DNA of 64,000 nucleotides from assembly GCA_018819105.1 (NCBI GenBank), contig JAHJQV010000063.1:1-64000 (forward strand), written 5' to 3'. The notes under the pieces were generated by a model that was not told the DNA's origin, made no database searches, and saw nothing but the letters and a program-made list of their open reading frames with translations. The stretch comes from Gammaproteobacteria bacterium. Its GTDB lineage: Bacteria; Pseudomonadota; Gammaproteobacteria; Xanthomonadales; Wenzhouxiangellaceae. The position numbers were made by a program, and so were the translations under genes. Below are positions 43,465 to 52,732 of this stretch, one piece after another. The first letter of the stretch is position 1. Each line of letters opens with the position of its first letter.

Positions 43465-45513
43465 ATGTCGCATCGCCGCCTGCTGATCATCGTCAACCTG
43501 CTTTTGGTGGGGCTTACCGCGCTCACCATCGGCCTGGTTTCCCTGCTACTGCTAATGCGCGAGTCACAGCAACATGCGCTACAGATCAGCGAGCTGAAGG
43601 CCAGCCTTGCGCACGCAGCTTTGGAGCAGATACCACGTGAGCTGCTCACCAGCGCAAGCATATTGAGCAATCGTCCAACTCTGGCCAGGTTGCTGCGGCA
43701 AGACGATATGGAACCATTGCAGCCTTATCTGCAAGCCTTCCGTAACGCCAGCGAGCTGGATTTTATCGCCATTCAGGAGCACAGCGACAGCATCAGCCTG
43801 AATGGTTCAGTGCCCGACCCGAAACTGTTGCAGCATATGCTGGAGCTTGCATCACCGACACTGTGGTGGCTGGACCAGCGTAACGATGGCGGACACATTC
43901 TTGCCGTCGCCAGTGCTCCGCTTAGCATTGCGGATCATCCGCATGCCCAGGTTCTGGTGGGCAAGCGACTGCAACAGCGCGACCTGGACGCGCTTTCTGC
44001 ACAGCTTGGCGTGACCCTGCAGGTACTGACCAGACAGCAACTGGCCACAGCACCGGAACAATCTGTCCAGCGCCAGCTGCTGTATGCCGAGCAACTGCTG
44101 AGCAGGGAATCCGACAATGGTGAACAGTACATCGCCGGCCTGCCGCTGTTCTCCCGCGATGACATCATGCTCGCTGCGGTGCTGGTACAATTGCCTGCCA
44201 ACGAATTTGTTCAGGCCAGACAAGCCCTGCTCGAACGCTGGGCTAGCAGTGTCCTGCTGCTGATGCTGCTGGCCTTGAGCATTGCCATCTACAGCAGTCA
44301 CCGCCTGGCACAGCCTGTCCGTCAACTCACCAAAGCCGCCGAGCGCTTGGCGAGGGCTGATTTCTCTACCCCGATCCCGGTCTTGCGCGATCGTGATCAC
44401 GGCCTGCTGGCGGAAACGCTGGAGAATTCCCGCCAGAAGATTCTCGCCATGACCACGCGCCTGCGGCAACTGGGTGCCGAGGCCGGACTGTTGCTGGACA
44501 CCATCAACGAGGGCGTGTTTGCGGTGGACACTGATCGCCGTATCCGCTTTCTCAATCCGGCCGCCGAACGCATGCTGGGCACCAGTAACGACGACGCCAG
44601 CGGTCGTTTTTGCGGTGATATCCTGCAACCGGTCAGCGTCGATGGCGTGCGTCCATGTGATCATGACTGTCCCATCCTGAAGGCTCGCAGTGGTTCCAGT
44701 GTGCGTGCCACCGAACATCTGCAGCTGCATGACAACTGTCACAGCGTGGTGATACACAGCTCGGTCCCTGCTGGTGGTCGCCAGGTGCAGATCCTGCGCC
44801 ATGAAACACGTGCTGAGTCAGGCCGTCGATTGCGCGATGCCGTGATCGCAAACGTCAGCCACGAATTCAAAACCCCGTTGGCTGCCATTGTGGCAGCGGT
44901 GGAGTTGCTGGAATCCAGCGTGGCATCGCCCAATGGTGAGGCAAGCACGCTGATTGACTCCATCCAGCGCGCCAGCATTCGGCTGCAGCAATTGATCGAC
45001 AACCTGCTGGAAAGTGTCAGCATTGACAGTCATGCGGATGCTCTCAATCTGGCACCGGTATCACTACAACTGCTGCTGGATGAGTGTGCAGCCCTGATCA
45101 GGCCGCTGCTGCTGCAAAAACAACAGCAATTGGCTATTGACATTCAAACCGGGCTGACCGAAATCATCGTCGACACACCACGCATGCTACAGGTGCTCAC
45201 CAATCTGTTGTCCAACGCCATCAAATACTCACCGGAACATACCACCATACAGTTGCGGGCTTATCAGGACAAGTCCATGATTTATCTTGAACTGCAGGAT
45301 CAGGGCCCCGGACTGAACGCCGATACCGAACAAAGCATATTTCAGCGGTTCTATCGCTCGCCAGGCCTCAGTGCGGGTGAATCCGGTATGGGGCTGGGCT
45401 TGTGGATTGTCGATTCCATCATCCGCCGACATGGCGGCAGCATCAGCGCCAGTAACCTGCCGCGCGGCGGCAGTTGCTTCTGCATCAGTCTGCCAGGTGG
45501 AGAACAGTCATGA
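43465..45513 (+). CDS. PAS-containing membrane sensor histidine kinase
   Basis: A 682-residue sensor. One membrane helix (about 7-30), an extracytoplasmic sensor region (about 32-250), a second helix (about 254-274) and a HAMP linker (HRLAQPVRQLTKAAERLARADF) lead to a PAS domain (about 335-440) with a cluster of cysteines in CGDILQ... PCDHDCPIL. The transmitter follows: H466 in NVSHEFKTPLAAI, the N box NLLSNAIKYSPEH, and the G boxes DQGPGLNAD and GMGLGLWIV. All residues for autophosphorylation are present. It overlaps the response regulator gene by 4 bases. The sensed signal is unknown; lying between a sulfate importer and a porin, it may be sulfur or oxyanion availability. Confidence 0.92.
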   Translation: MSHRRLLIIVNLLLVGLTALTIGLVSLLLLMRESQQHALQISELKASLAHAALEQIPRELLTSASILSNRPTLARLLRQDDMEPLQPYLQAFRNASELDFIAIQEHSDSISLNGSVPDPKLLQHMLELASPTLWWLDQRNDGGHILAVASAPLSIADHPHAQVLVGKRLQQRDLDALSAQLGVTLQVLTRQQLATAPEQSVQRQLLYAEQLLSRESDNGEQYIAGLPLFSRDDIMLAAVLVQLPANEFVQARQALLERWASSVLLLMLLALSIAIYSSHRLAQPVRQLTKAAERLARADFSTPIPVLRDRDHGLLAETLENSRQKILAMTTRLRQLGAEAGLLLDTINEGVFAVDTDRRIRFLNPAAERMLGTSNDDASGRFCGDILQPVSVDGVRPCDHDCPILKARSGSSVRATEHLQLHDNCHSVVIHSSVPAGGRQVQILRHETRAESGRRLRDAVIANVSHEFKTPLAAIVAAVELLESSVASPNGEASTLIDSIQRASIRLQQLIDNLLESVSIDSHADALNLAPVSLQLLLDECAALIRPLLLQKQQQLAIDIQTGLTEIIVDTPRMLQVLTNLLSNAIKYSPEHTTIQLRAYQDKSMIYLELQDQGPGLNADTEQSIFQRFYRSPGLSAGESGMGLGLWIVDSIIRRHGGSISASNLPRGGSCFCISLPGGEQS

Positions 45514-46199
45514 AGATATTGCTGGTGGATGACGACGCCGATCTGCGTGCATTGATTCACTTTGCGCTGAGTCGCGATGGACTGCTGGTGGTGGAAGCGA
45601 ACAACGTCGCTGCCGGTCTGCGCAAGTTCGACAAGGAACGACCTGATCTGGTGATACTGGACATCAACCTGCCAGATGGTGATGGCCTGCAACTGTGTCA
45701 GCAGCTGCGCAGCAAAACCAATGTTCCGATACTCATGCTGACCGTGCGCAACAGCGAAGATGATCTGGTTCAGGCACTGGAACTGGGTGCCGATGACTTT
45801 CTTTCCAAACCCTTCAGCCCACGCACGCTGCTGGCCAGAGTCAAGGCGCTGATGCGACGCTCCACGCTGGAGTCGAGCGCGCAGACGCACGGCCAATTCA
45901 GTCTGGATCATGCTCTGCGGCAATTAAGCATCGGCCAGGATGCAACGATGCGCCTGACCGCAATGGAAACCCGACTCATGCAGATATTGCTCGCCCATCA
46001 GGGCAAACCGGTCAGCAGTGACCGCATCATCCAGTACGTCTGGGGAACACGACTGACATCTGACCGGCAAAAGCTGAAGCAACTGATCCACCGCCTGCGG
46101 CAAAAAATTGAAGCCGACCCGACTGCACCGGAATGGTTGTTGACCGAGCCTGGTATCGGTTATCGGCTGAAGGTATCTGAAGACAAGAGTCAGACATGA
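45510..46199 (+). CDS. OmpR/PhoB-family response regulator
   Basis: A 229-residue regulator. The receiver domain (1-120) has the acidic pair in LLVDDDADLR, phospho-acceptor D51 in LVILDINLPDGDG, a threonine in MLTVRN and a lysine in LSKPFSPRTLL. The C-terminal winged helix (about 130-226) shows LTAMETRLMQILLAHQGKPVSSDRIIQYVWG and RLRQKIEADP. The start at 45510 (MKILLVDD) gives the ATGA overlap with the kinase; an upstream in-frame start would add 12 foreign residues. Proteins of this family bind 11-bp direct repeats, and such repeats lie before cysA and the porin gene. It also overlaps the next gene by 4 bases. Confidence 0.94.
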   Translation: MKILLVDDDADLRALIHFALSRDGLLVVEANNVAAGLRKFDKERPDLVILDINLPDGDGLQLCQQLRSKTNVPILMLTVRNSEDDLVQALELGADDFLSKPFSPRTLLARVKALMRRSTLESSAQTHGQFSLDHALRQLSIGQDATMRLTAMETRLMQILLAHQGKPVSSDRIIQYVWGTRLTSDRQKLKQLIHRLRQKIEADPTAPEWLLTEPGIGYRLKVSEDKSQT

Positions 46200-47575
46200 C
46201 CATCAGGCACGACATCATCATTGTCGGCGGCGGTGCCAGCGGCACCCTGCTGGCCACCCAGTTGCTGTTGCAGGCAACCACGGCACTGCGACTGTGCTGC
46301 GTGGAACCGACACCGAGGCTGGGTGCCGGGCTGGCCTATGGCCGCTGCTCCGGCAATCATGTATTGAACGTGCCGGCCAACCGCATCAGCGCCATCGCCG
46401 GTGACCCCGGACATTTTCTTGACTGGCTGCAAAGCATGCACATCGTGCCGGAGGAACCGGGCAACCATTACGCCCGCAGACAACTCTATGCCGATTATCT
46501 GCTGGCCTGCCTGCACCAGGCACAAGATGCCAGCCAGCATGATCATCAGCTTGTCCACGTCACGCAAAAAGCGGTTTCGATTGCTGCTGCCGGCAATGAC
46601 TGGCGACTGCAGCTTGACAGTGGCGAACAACTGGCGGCTCCACGGGTTGCCCTGGCACTGGGCAATCTGACTGCCCTCACCGCACCTGCGGGACTGGAGG
46701 AACTGGTCCAGTCAGCCCACTATCTGCATGACCCCTGGCGCTTGCCCTATACCCGACTCGACGCCGGCAGCCGGGTTGCCATCATCGGCTCGGGTCTGAC
46801 CGCTGTTGATGCACTCTACAGCCTGATCAAGAACGGTCATCAAGGCAGCATTGAGGTGTTTTCCCGCTCCGGTCATTGGCCCGAAGCACAACGCATGCAG
46901 CGGCCAGCATGGCGCTGGCAGCCAAGCGCAACCAGGCTGCGACCGCTGCTGCGGGAACTGCGCAAAGAGCTTGCCAAAGCCGCCGCTGAGAACATCCCCT
47001 GGCACAGCGTGATCGATGGGCTGAGACCGCATACACCTGCATTGTGGTCGGCACTGCCGGAAACCGACAAACGCAGCTTTTGGCGGCATCTGGCGAGTCG
47101 CTGGAACCGGCATCGTCACCGTCTGCCACCGTTTGCCCACGAGTTGCTGCAGCAATGGGAACAAAATGGCCAGTTCACCATGCTGCTGGCACGCAACATC
47201 GAAGCCCGCATTGATGCAGATGCCATCCAGCTGCGCAGAAACCATCATGCCGCCTGGCGCAGCTTCGCCCTGGTGATCAACGCCACCGGACCCAGCTGCC
47301 GACCAGCCCAGGCCGACAGCCAGCTGCTAAAGCAAATGCACGCCGATGCGCTGATTCGACCTGGCCCCTGTGGGGTAGGCATCGACAACACGGCAGATGG
47401 TCAGATCATAGGCGCTACCGGCACCACCACTGTGGGCCTGTATACCATCGGCCCACTGCGCCAGGGCAACCTGCTGGAGTCCACCGCCATTCCCGAGATC
47501 CGCGAGCAGGCCAGTGAATTGGCTGCAACAATGCTTGTGCGATCCGCGCTCTGTGATCGAGCCAAGCATGGATAA
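46196..47575 (+). CDS. FAD/NAD(P)-binding protein, YdhS-like (COG4529)
   Basis: A 459-residue flavoprotein. The N-terminal dinucleotide motif is IIIVGGGASGTLLATQLL; the family block GAGLAYGRCSGNHVLNVPANRISA and the motif RVAIIGSGLTAVDALYSL, a second dinucleotide fold, are characteristic of the NAD_binding_9/COG4529 group. The conserved VINATGPS and GVGID segments are present. Reaction and substrate are unknown for the family. The gene starts in the stop of the response regulator (ATGA overlap), so it belongs to the regulatory operon; it may act on the compound imported by the flanking transporter, which is speculation. No signal peptide: cytoplasmic. Confidence 0.86.
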   Translation: MTIRHDIIIVGGGASGTLLATQLLLQATTALRLCCVEPTPRLGAGLAYGRCSGNHVLNVPANRISAIAGDPGHFLDWLQSMHIVPEEPGNHYARRQLYADYLLACLHQAQDASQHDHQLVHVTQKAVSIAAAGNDWRLQLDSGEQLAAPRVALALGNLTALTAPAGLEELVQSAHYLHDPWRLPYTRLDAGSRVAIIGSGLTAVDALYSLIKNGHQGSIEVFSRSGHWPEAQRMQRPAWRWQPSATRLRPLLRELRKELAKAAAENIPWHSVIDGLRPHTPALWSALPETDKRSFWRHLASRWNRHRHRLPPFAHELLQQWEQNGQFTMLLARNIEARIDADAIQLRRNHHAAWRSFALVINATGPSCRPAQADSQLLKQMHADALIRPGPCGVGIDNTADGQIIGATGTTTVGLYTIGPLRQGNLLESTAIPEIREQASELAATMLVRSALCDRAKHG

Positions 47576-47709
47576 GCTTTGCTCACAATGGGTGCCGCGT
47601 GATTAGGCAATGCAGCATCTGCATGGCTTCATTCTGATCCAGACTCAAAGCTGTTTCAGTGCTTCAGAATGCCAGTCACAGAACTACTTAATACATTGTA
47701 GTCACCGCC

Positions 47710-47737
47710 AGTAACTCATTTGTAACCAATATGTAGC
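47710..47737 (+). promoter_or_regulatory. Three 11-bp-spaced direct repeats upstream of the porin gene
   Basis: AGTAAC (47710-47715), TGTAAC (47721-47726) and TGTAGC (47732-47737) start exactly 11 bases apart; the middle one continues to TGTAACC, close to TGTTACC in front of cysA. A further TGTAGT lies at about 47697. The array is 67 bases upstream of the porin ATG at 47804. This spacing is typical for OmpR/PhoB-type regulators. Confidence 0.5.
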
Positions 47738-47803
47738 TTCTATCCCCGCATGCTACACACTGGCAAATCATGGTCACAGTCGTTTGACTGTTTGTTTACC
47801 CAT

Positions 47804-49231
47804 ATGAACAAACTTTACCGCAAGCATCATCGAGTCAACGGCTGCATAAAGTTGCTCAGCGTACTGCTGTTGAGCCTGTTGTCGAGCCTAGTGCTGGCAC
47901 AATCAGATGACGGGCCGTGGCGTGCTGATCAGGCACTTGACACACCCGATTGGTTCAGCATCAGTGGCGAGCAGCGCACGCGCTACTCGCATCTCAGCAA
48001 TCAGTTCCGCAGAGTGCTGGACAACAATGATCAGGCCATCAGTCTGCGCACGCTGCTGCGCATGGATGTGCGCCTGGATCAGGGCGTCAAGCTGGTCACC
48101 GAGTTGCAGGATTCAAGAGCCTATCTGACCGACCAGAACAGCGCTGCATCGACCATCGTTGTCAACGCTGCGGAACTGCTGCAGGCGCACATGGCGCTGG
48201 GCATGCAGGATGTGTTTCGCGATGGCGACCGCCTGGACCTGAATATGGGCCGCTTCACCATGGATCTGGGCGGACGCCGTCTGGTCGCGCGCAACCGCTT
48301 CCGCAACACCATTCAGAACTACACTGGCCTGTATGCCGATTGGCGCAGCGGTGAACAATCCCGACTGCGAACATTTTTTACCCTGCCGGTGTCGCGCCTG
48401 CCGTTTGATCGCGACGGAATCCTCAACAACAAGGTCAAATTTGACGAAGAGGACAGTGACCTGCTGTTCTGGGGGGCTTTCTTCGAGCGTCAGCAGGCAC
48501 TGTTTGGTGCCACGCTCGAGGTGTATTTTTTCGGTCTCAATGAAAGCGATGACCCCGGAGATCAGGAAACGCGCAATCGGCAACTATCAACGCCGGGGTT
48601 TCGCCTGCTGCAGACACCGCGCACCGGACGCTGGGACTACGAATTTGAGAACGTGCTGCAATTAGGCGAGCGCCGCGCCAGCATCTTGCCCCGTGACACT
48701 GAGGATCTGGACGTGTTCGCTCATTTCCATCACGCCGCCATTGGCTATTCATTCAAGTCCGACTGGAACTGGCGCCTGACCGCTGAACTGGATTATGCCA
48801 GCGGTGAAGAGTCGACCAGCGATGATGATGCCAACCGCTTTGACAGCCTGTTTGGCCCCCGCCGTACAGAGTTCGGTCCCACCGGCATCTACGGCATCCT
48901 GGGCCGTGAAAACATCATCTCCTCAGGCCTGCGACTGCGTTTCAAGCCAGACTCTCGTCTTGATGGTTACATCTCCTGGCGCGCCAACTGGCTGGATGAA
49001 AAAACCGACTTCTTTGCCCGTTCCGGGGTGCGCGATCCGCTGGGGCAGTCCGGCAGCTTCGCCGGGCATCAGATCGAATTCCGCACACGTTACTGGGTCA
49101 TTCCCGACCAGATCCGTTATGAAGTCGGCGCAGCGGTATTTCTGGAACGACGCTTCCTGCGCACGGCACCCAACGTCAATGAAAACGGCAATCCGCTTTT
49201 TGTCTACACCGACATCAGCTTTTTCTTCTGA
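47804..49231 (+). CDS. AlgE-like (alginate export family) outer-membrane porin
   Basis: A 475-residue outer-membrane beta-barrel of the PF13372 group. A signal peptide (hydrophobic residues 15-32, cleaved after VLA) is followed by alternating amphipathic strands rich in aromatic and charged residues (ISGEQRTRYSHL, LRMDVRLDQGVKLVTELQD, LDLNMGRFTMDLGGRRLVARNRFRNT). The chain ends in TDISFFF, a terminal phenylalanine as required by the Bam assembly machinery. Family members conduct anionic polysaccharides or small anions; the substrate here is probably the ligand of the nearby sulfate-type importer. The start at 47804 is chosen from the signal peptide; a start at 47750 would lie close to or inside the presumed promoter. 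Confidence 0.88.
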   Translation: MNKLYRKHHRVNGCIKLLSVLLLSLLSSLVLAQSDDGPWRADQALDTPDWFSISGEQRTRYSHLSNQFRRVLDNNDQAISLRTLLRMDVRLDQGVKLVTELQDSRAYLTDQNSAASTIVVNAAELLQAHMALGMQDVFRDGDRLDLNMGRFTMDLGGRRLVARNRFRNTIQNYTGLYADWRSGEQSRLRTFFTLPVSRLPFDRDGILNNKVKFDEEDSDLLFWGAFFERQQALFGATLEVYFFGLNESDDPGDQETRNRQLSTPGFRLLQTPRTGRWDYEFENVLQLGERRASILPRDTEDLDVFAHFHHAAIGYSFKSDWNWRLTAELDYASGEESTSDDDANRFDSLFGPRRTEFGPTGIYGILGRENIISSGLRLRFKPDSRLDGYISWRANWLDEKTDFFARSGVRDPLGQSGSFAGHQIEFRTRYWVIPDQIRYEVGAAVFLERRFLRTAPNVNENGNPLFVYTDISFFF

Positions 49232-49392
49232 GGCTCTGCACACGCCCTCGCTCAATGTTTACATAAGCCGGAAGATGCCCATACCAAGCAGGCATGGAGG
49301 TACCAGCACCACCCGTGAAGTCCATGCCCTGGCAGCAAAACTGCAGGCTCACACCTTTTCCCTGCAGCAACAATTTCCGCTAAACTGTATGC

Positions 49393-49866
49393 ATGAACAC
49401 CCGCTGCAACAGCTTCAGATATGCCACCCTACTCTTTGCGCTGCTGCTGCTTGGTGCATGCGGCAGCAACGAGATCAAGGACATTCCACCGCTGTTGCAG
49501 ATCCGGCAGATGCAGGTGCTGGACGATCAGGTACGGCTGGTCATGCGCCTGCGCAATCCCAACGAAATTCTCATCCAGACCCAGCTGCTGAACTTTGATC
49601 TGCTGCTGGACGAGCATCTGTTTGCACAATACAGCGGCAATCCCGACATTGACGTGGTGCCCAACAGCGCCGAGGAATTCGAACTGCTGGTGACACCACT
49701 GCAGCCACGCCAGCTGCAGGAGTTGCGTGCTTTTGTACAGGCCGGCGAGGGCAGCGTGGCCTGGCGGCTGGATGGGCGGCTGGAACTGGAACAGCGCATC
49801 AAATCGAAACTTGAACAGCAGGGCCGCCTGTTTCCGGCCCCCGGCAGCGACGATCTGCTGCGCTGA
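49393..49866 (+). CDS. LEA14-type (water stress) lipoprotein
   Basis: A 157-residue lipoprotein: hydrophobic signal then lipobox LGAC with C23. The mature domain (IRQMQVLDDQVRLVMRLRNPNEILIQTQLLNFDLLLDEHLFAQ) is the immunoglobulin-like LEA type 2/WHy fold, recognised by the N-P-N motif and the following hydrophobic strand. Such proteins are linked to desiccation or stress tolerance, without a defined reaction. It sits 79 bases before hslU, in the position where hslV is normally found. A perfect palindrome CGGCTTGCAAGCCG (49881-49894) lies between the two genes. Confidence 0.82.
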   Translation: MNTRCNSFRYATLLFALLLLGACGSNEIKDIPPLLQIRQMQVLDDQVRLVMRLRNPNEILIQTQLLNFDLLLDEHLFAQYSGNPDIDVVPNSAEEFELLVTPLQPRQLQELRAFVQAGEGSVAWRLDGRLELEQRIKSKLEQQGRLFPAPGSDDLLR

Positions 49867-49944
49867 CGCCGTAATAGGCCCGGCTTGCAAGCCGCACGGA
49901 TGACCACCATGTGACGGTTTCCAGTCACTGTTTCAGCTGTCTCC

Positions 49945-51273
49945 ATGTCGCAAATGACCCCCCGGGAAATCGTCCAGGAACTGGACAAGTACATCATTGG
50001 CCAGAACAACGCCAAGCGCGCGGTGGCGATCGCCCTGCGCAATCGCTGGCGGCGCATGCAGACCGATCCGGATCTGCGCAACGAGATCACGCCCAAGAAC
50101 ATCCTCATGATCGGCCCCACCGGGGTGGGCAAGACCGAGATTGCCCGCCGCCTGGCGCAACTGGCCAACGCGCCGCTGATCAAGGTCGAGGCGACCAAAT
50201 TCACCGAGGTCGGGTATGTCGGCAAGGATGTGGAATCGATCATTCGTGATCTGGTCGACAGCGCGGTAAAAATGGCCCGCGAGCAGGCCATGGCGAAAGT
50301 GGAATCGCGCGCCCACGATGCCGCCATCGACCGCATCGTCGACATTCTGCTGCCGCTGCAGCGGCATACCGATCCCGACACCGGCAGCGAAACCGACAAT
50401 CAGGACTCACGTCGCAAGCTGCGCCGCAAGATCATTGCCGGCGAGCTGGACGAGCGTGAGATTGATCTGGAGGTCACCGCCAACATCGGCGTCGAGATCA
50501 TGACGCCACCGGGTATGGAGGAAATGACCAGCCAGCTACAGAACATGTTCCAGCAGTTCGCTGGTGAAAAGAAGCACAAACGCACGATGAAGGTACGCAA
50601 TGCGATCCCGGCGCTGACCGAGGAAGCGGCCGCTGGCATGATCAACGAGGAAGAGGTCAAGCAGCAGGCGCTGGACAATGCCGAGCAGAACGGCATCGTC
50701 TTCATCGACGAGATCGACAAGGTCACCCGGCGCTCGGACCATCAGGGTGCCGACGTCTCGCGCGAGGGTGTACAGCGCGATCTGCTGCCGCTGGTGGAGG
50801 GCTGCACGGTGTCCACCCGCCATGGCATGATCCGCACCGATCACATCCTGTTCATCGCCTCCGGTGCGTTTCACCTGGCCAAACCCTCGGATCTGATCCC
50901 CGAACTGCAGGGTCGTTTGCCGATCCGGGTCGAGCTGTCGGCACTGGACGCCGGTGATTTTGCCCGCATTCTGACCGAGCCGGAAGCCTCGCTGACCCGT
51001 CAGTACAAGGCACTGCTGGCCACCGAAGGCGTCACCCTGGAGTTCACCGACGATGCCATCACGCGCATTGCCGAACTGGCCGCACAGGTCAACGAGAGCA
51101 CCGAGAACATCGGCGCGCGGCGCCTGCACACGCTGCTGGAACAGTTGCTGGACGACATTTCCTACCACGCGCCGGAGCGCGATGGCAGCAAGGCCACCAT
51201 CGATGCCGATTACGTTGACCAGCAGCTCAAGGACATGGCCGGCAACGAGGATCTGAGCCGGTATATTCTTTAG
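49945..51273 (+). CDS. hslU: ATP-dependent protease ATPase subunit HslU
   Basis: AAA+ unfoldase of the HslUV protease, 442 residues as usual. N-terminal [32 protein letters not shown], Walker [10 protein letters not shown], pore loop GYVGKDVES, the I domain (about 110-240), Walker [11 protein letters not shown] and sensor motifs are all present. The C-terminus EDLSRYIL is the tail that docks into HslV, and it is intact. However, no hslV gene precedes it, unlike the usual hslVU operon; the upstream neighbour is the LEA lipoprotein. The partner must be encoded elsewhere if the protease is functional. Confidence 0.97.
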   Translation: MSQMTPREIVQELDKYIIGQNNAKRAVAIALRNRWRRMQTDPDLRNEITPKNILMIGPTGVGKTEIARRLAQLANAPLIKVEATKFTEVGYVGKDVESIIRDLVDSAVKMAREQAMAKVESRAHDAAIDRIVDILLPLQRHTDPDTGSETDNQDSRRKLRRKIIAGELDEREIDLEVTANIGVEIMTPPGMEEMTSQLQNMFQQFAGEKKHKRTMKVRNAIPALTEEAAAGMINEEEVKQQALDNAEQNGIVFIDEIDKVTRRSDHQGADVSREGVQRDLLPLVEGCTVSTRHGMIRTDHILFIASGAFHLAKPSDLIPELQGRLPIRVELSALDAGDFARILTEPEASLTRQYKALLATEGVTLEFTDDAITRIAELAAQVNESTENIGARRLHTLLEQLLDDISYHAPERDGSKATIDADYVDQQLKDMAGNEDLSRYIL

Positions 51274-51483
51274 CCGATTAGCACGTCCTAACAGGATGAC
51301 CCCAGCACGGACGCCCAACGAACAGCGTGTCAACATACCCAATAATGGCTATTTAGTGAGAGAATTTCGAATTTCAGTTGTCCTCCTCTGTAATGAGGAG
51401 TTAGGTATTGATCATCACTTTAACATAATATTAATAAATCAACCTATCTTGATGACATCAAGGCTTCAAAGGAGAGGATATTA

Positions 51484-52446
51484 ATGTTTACTTATCGATT
51501 AGTTCTCACATTGACAATACTCAGCGTTTCATGTATCGACTTCGCTTCTTCAAGCACTTCTGCATCAGTCTGTGCAAGAGACCACGAAAAACCCAATACG
51601 GAATATCATTACGCAGCCTGCCTGTATGGCGACGGCAACTTTACCTCAGCAGCCCATGTGCTGGAAGCATTTCTGGAAAATCAATCAAATCCGGAGTCAA
51701 ATGCTTACAGATTGCTGGGTGATGTCTACTTGTCGCTGCAAAGATCTGAAGACGCGATACATACCCTGCAGCAGGCACGAAGGCTTGACCCGGAAGATGT
51801 CTGGACTAAAAACAGCCTGTCGAACGCATTCTTCGCCAGAGCGATGGAGCTTTCACCCATACAAATCAAGGGAAAAACCATCTTCATGCCCGATGAATGC
51901 AAACCGAATGCTGCCCTCATAGCCAAAGCCGATGAGCAACAAAGCGCTGCGTTAACCAGGCAGGCACTGACCCTGGCCAAAGAAGTCAAAGCTGATTTCG
52001 ACAGGATCAATAAACCATTACTTGCGGCACACAAACAGGCTTTTATTGGCATGATGATGATTGAGCAGGGCGAGTTTGATGAGGCTGTTCAGCAGCAGAT
52101 CAACGCTGCCGAAAGGATGATACAGCTTTCACGCGGGACCGACGATGAGCGTTTCTATTCAACGCATGCTGCCCATATCTATGCCAACGTCAGCAATCAG
52201 TATGCCACTGAAAACGATACTTCCATGGCCAGATTTTACGGTGATCTTGCGCTCGAAACAGCACCTGATGATTCCAGCAGAACGAGTATAGAAAAAATGC
52301 TACCGAATGAAAATTCTGTTAACAATTCTACATCCAGTTATGCCTCCGTGACAGGCAGTGCTCTGGGTGTACAAGCGAAAGGAAATTTTGCTTGCCAAAA
52401 TCAACCCATCCTGGTTGATAGAGTTGATCTGGAGGAAATGGAATGA
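51484..52446 (+). CDS. Exported TPR protein, AT-rich
   Basis: A 320-residue protein with a signal peptide (hydrophobic residues 6-22). A TPR region follows: YHYAACLYGDGNFTSAAHVLEAFLENQSNPESNAYRLLGDVYLSLQRSEDAIHTLQQARRLDPED covers two clear repeats, with more helices to about residue 265. No enzyme domain is seen. The ribosome site AAGGAGAGG lies 6-14 bases upstream and is the strongest in the window. Composition is AT-rich (23 of 60 bases G or C at 52261-52320). It shares a 4-base overlap with a small exported protein gene. The pair interrupts the usual hslU to ubiE neighbourhood, with a CTCCTC/GAGGAG hairpin near 51385-51402 upstream. Confidence 0.82.
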   Translation: MFTYRLVLTLTILSVSCIDFASSSTSASVCARDHEKPNTEYHYAACLYGDGNFTSAAHVLEAFLENQSNPESNAYRLLGDVYLSLQRSEDAIHTLQQARRLDPEDVWTKNSLSNAFFARAMELSPIQIKGKTIFMPDECKPNAALIAKADEQQSAALTRQALTLAKEVKADFDRINKPLLAAHKQAFIGMMMIEQGEFDEAVQQQINAAERMIQLSRGTDDERFYSTHAAHIYANVSNQYATENDTSMARFYGDLALETAPDDSSRTSIEKMLPNENSVNNSTSSYASVTGSALGVQAKGNFACQNQPILVDRVDLEEME

Positions 52447-52628
52447 AGATGCTCAAAAAATCTGCTATCTTGGCAATTTATCTACTTCTGGCAACGATCC
52501 CGATAAACTCCAGCGCTTCCGGCTTCCATGAATCTGTGGCTGGCCAGTGGTGCCGGGAAAACCCGCAAACCGGTTTTCTTGAATGCCAGCATCATGTCTT
52601 TTGGAGATTAACATTCTATATCCCTTGA
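52443..52628 (+). CDS. Small exported protein (61 residues)
   Basis: Begins at ATGA in the stop of the TPR gene. The product has a lysine-rich start and a hydrophobic signal (about residues 7-20), then a short mature part of about 35 residues with two cysteines (WCRENPQTGFLECQHH) that could form a disulfide. I do not recognise a family. The overlap and the downstream terminator at 52733 argue it is the second gene of a two-gene unit with the TPR protein. Confidence 0.6.
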   Translation: MKMLKKSAILAIYLLLATIPINSSASGFHESVAGQWCRENPQTGFLECQHHVFWRLTFYIP

Positions 52629-52732
52629 ATCTCCACAATAGCGAATGATGTCTGCATGTAGGAATCACTTTATGTGAAAATTGCTGAATTCGATAATCTG
52701 GTTTGACTTTCATTGCTGTCATCTTCTTCATT

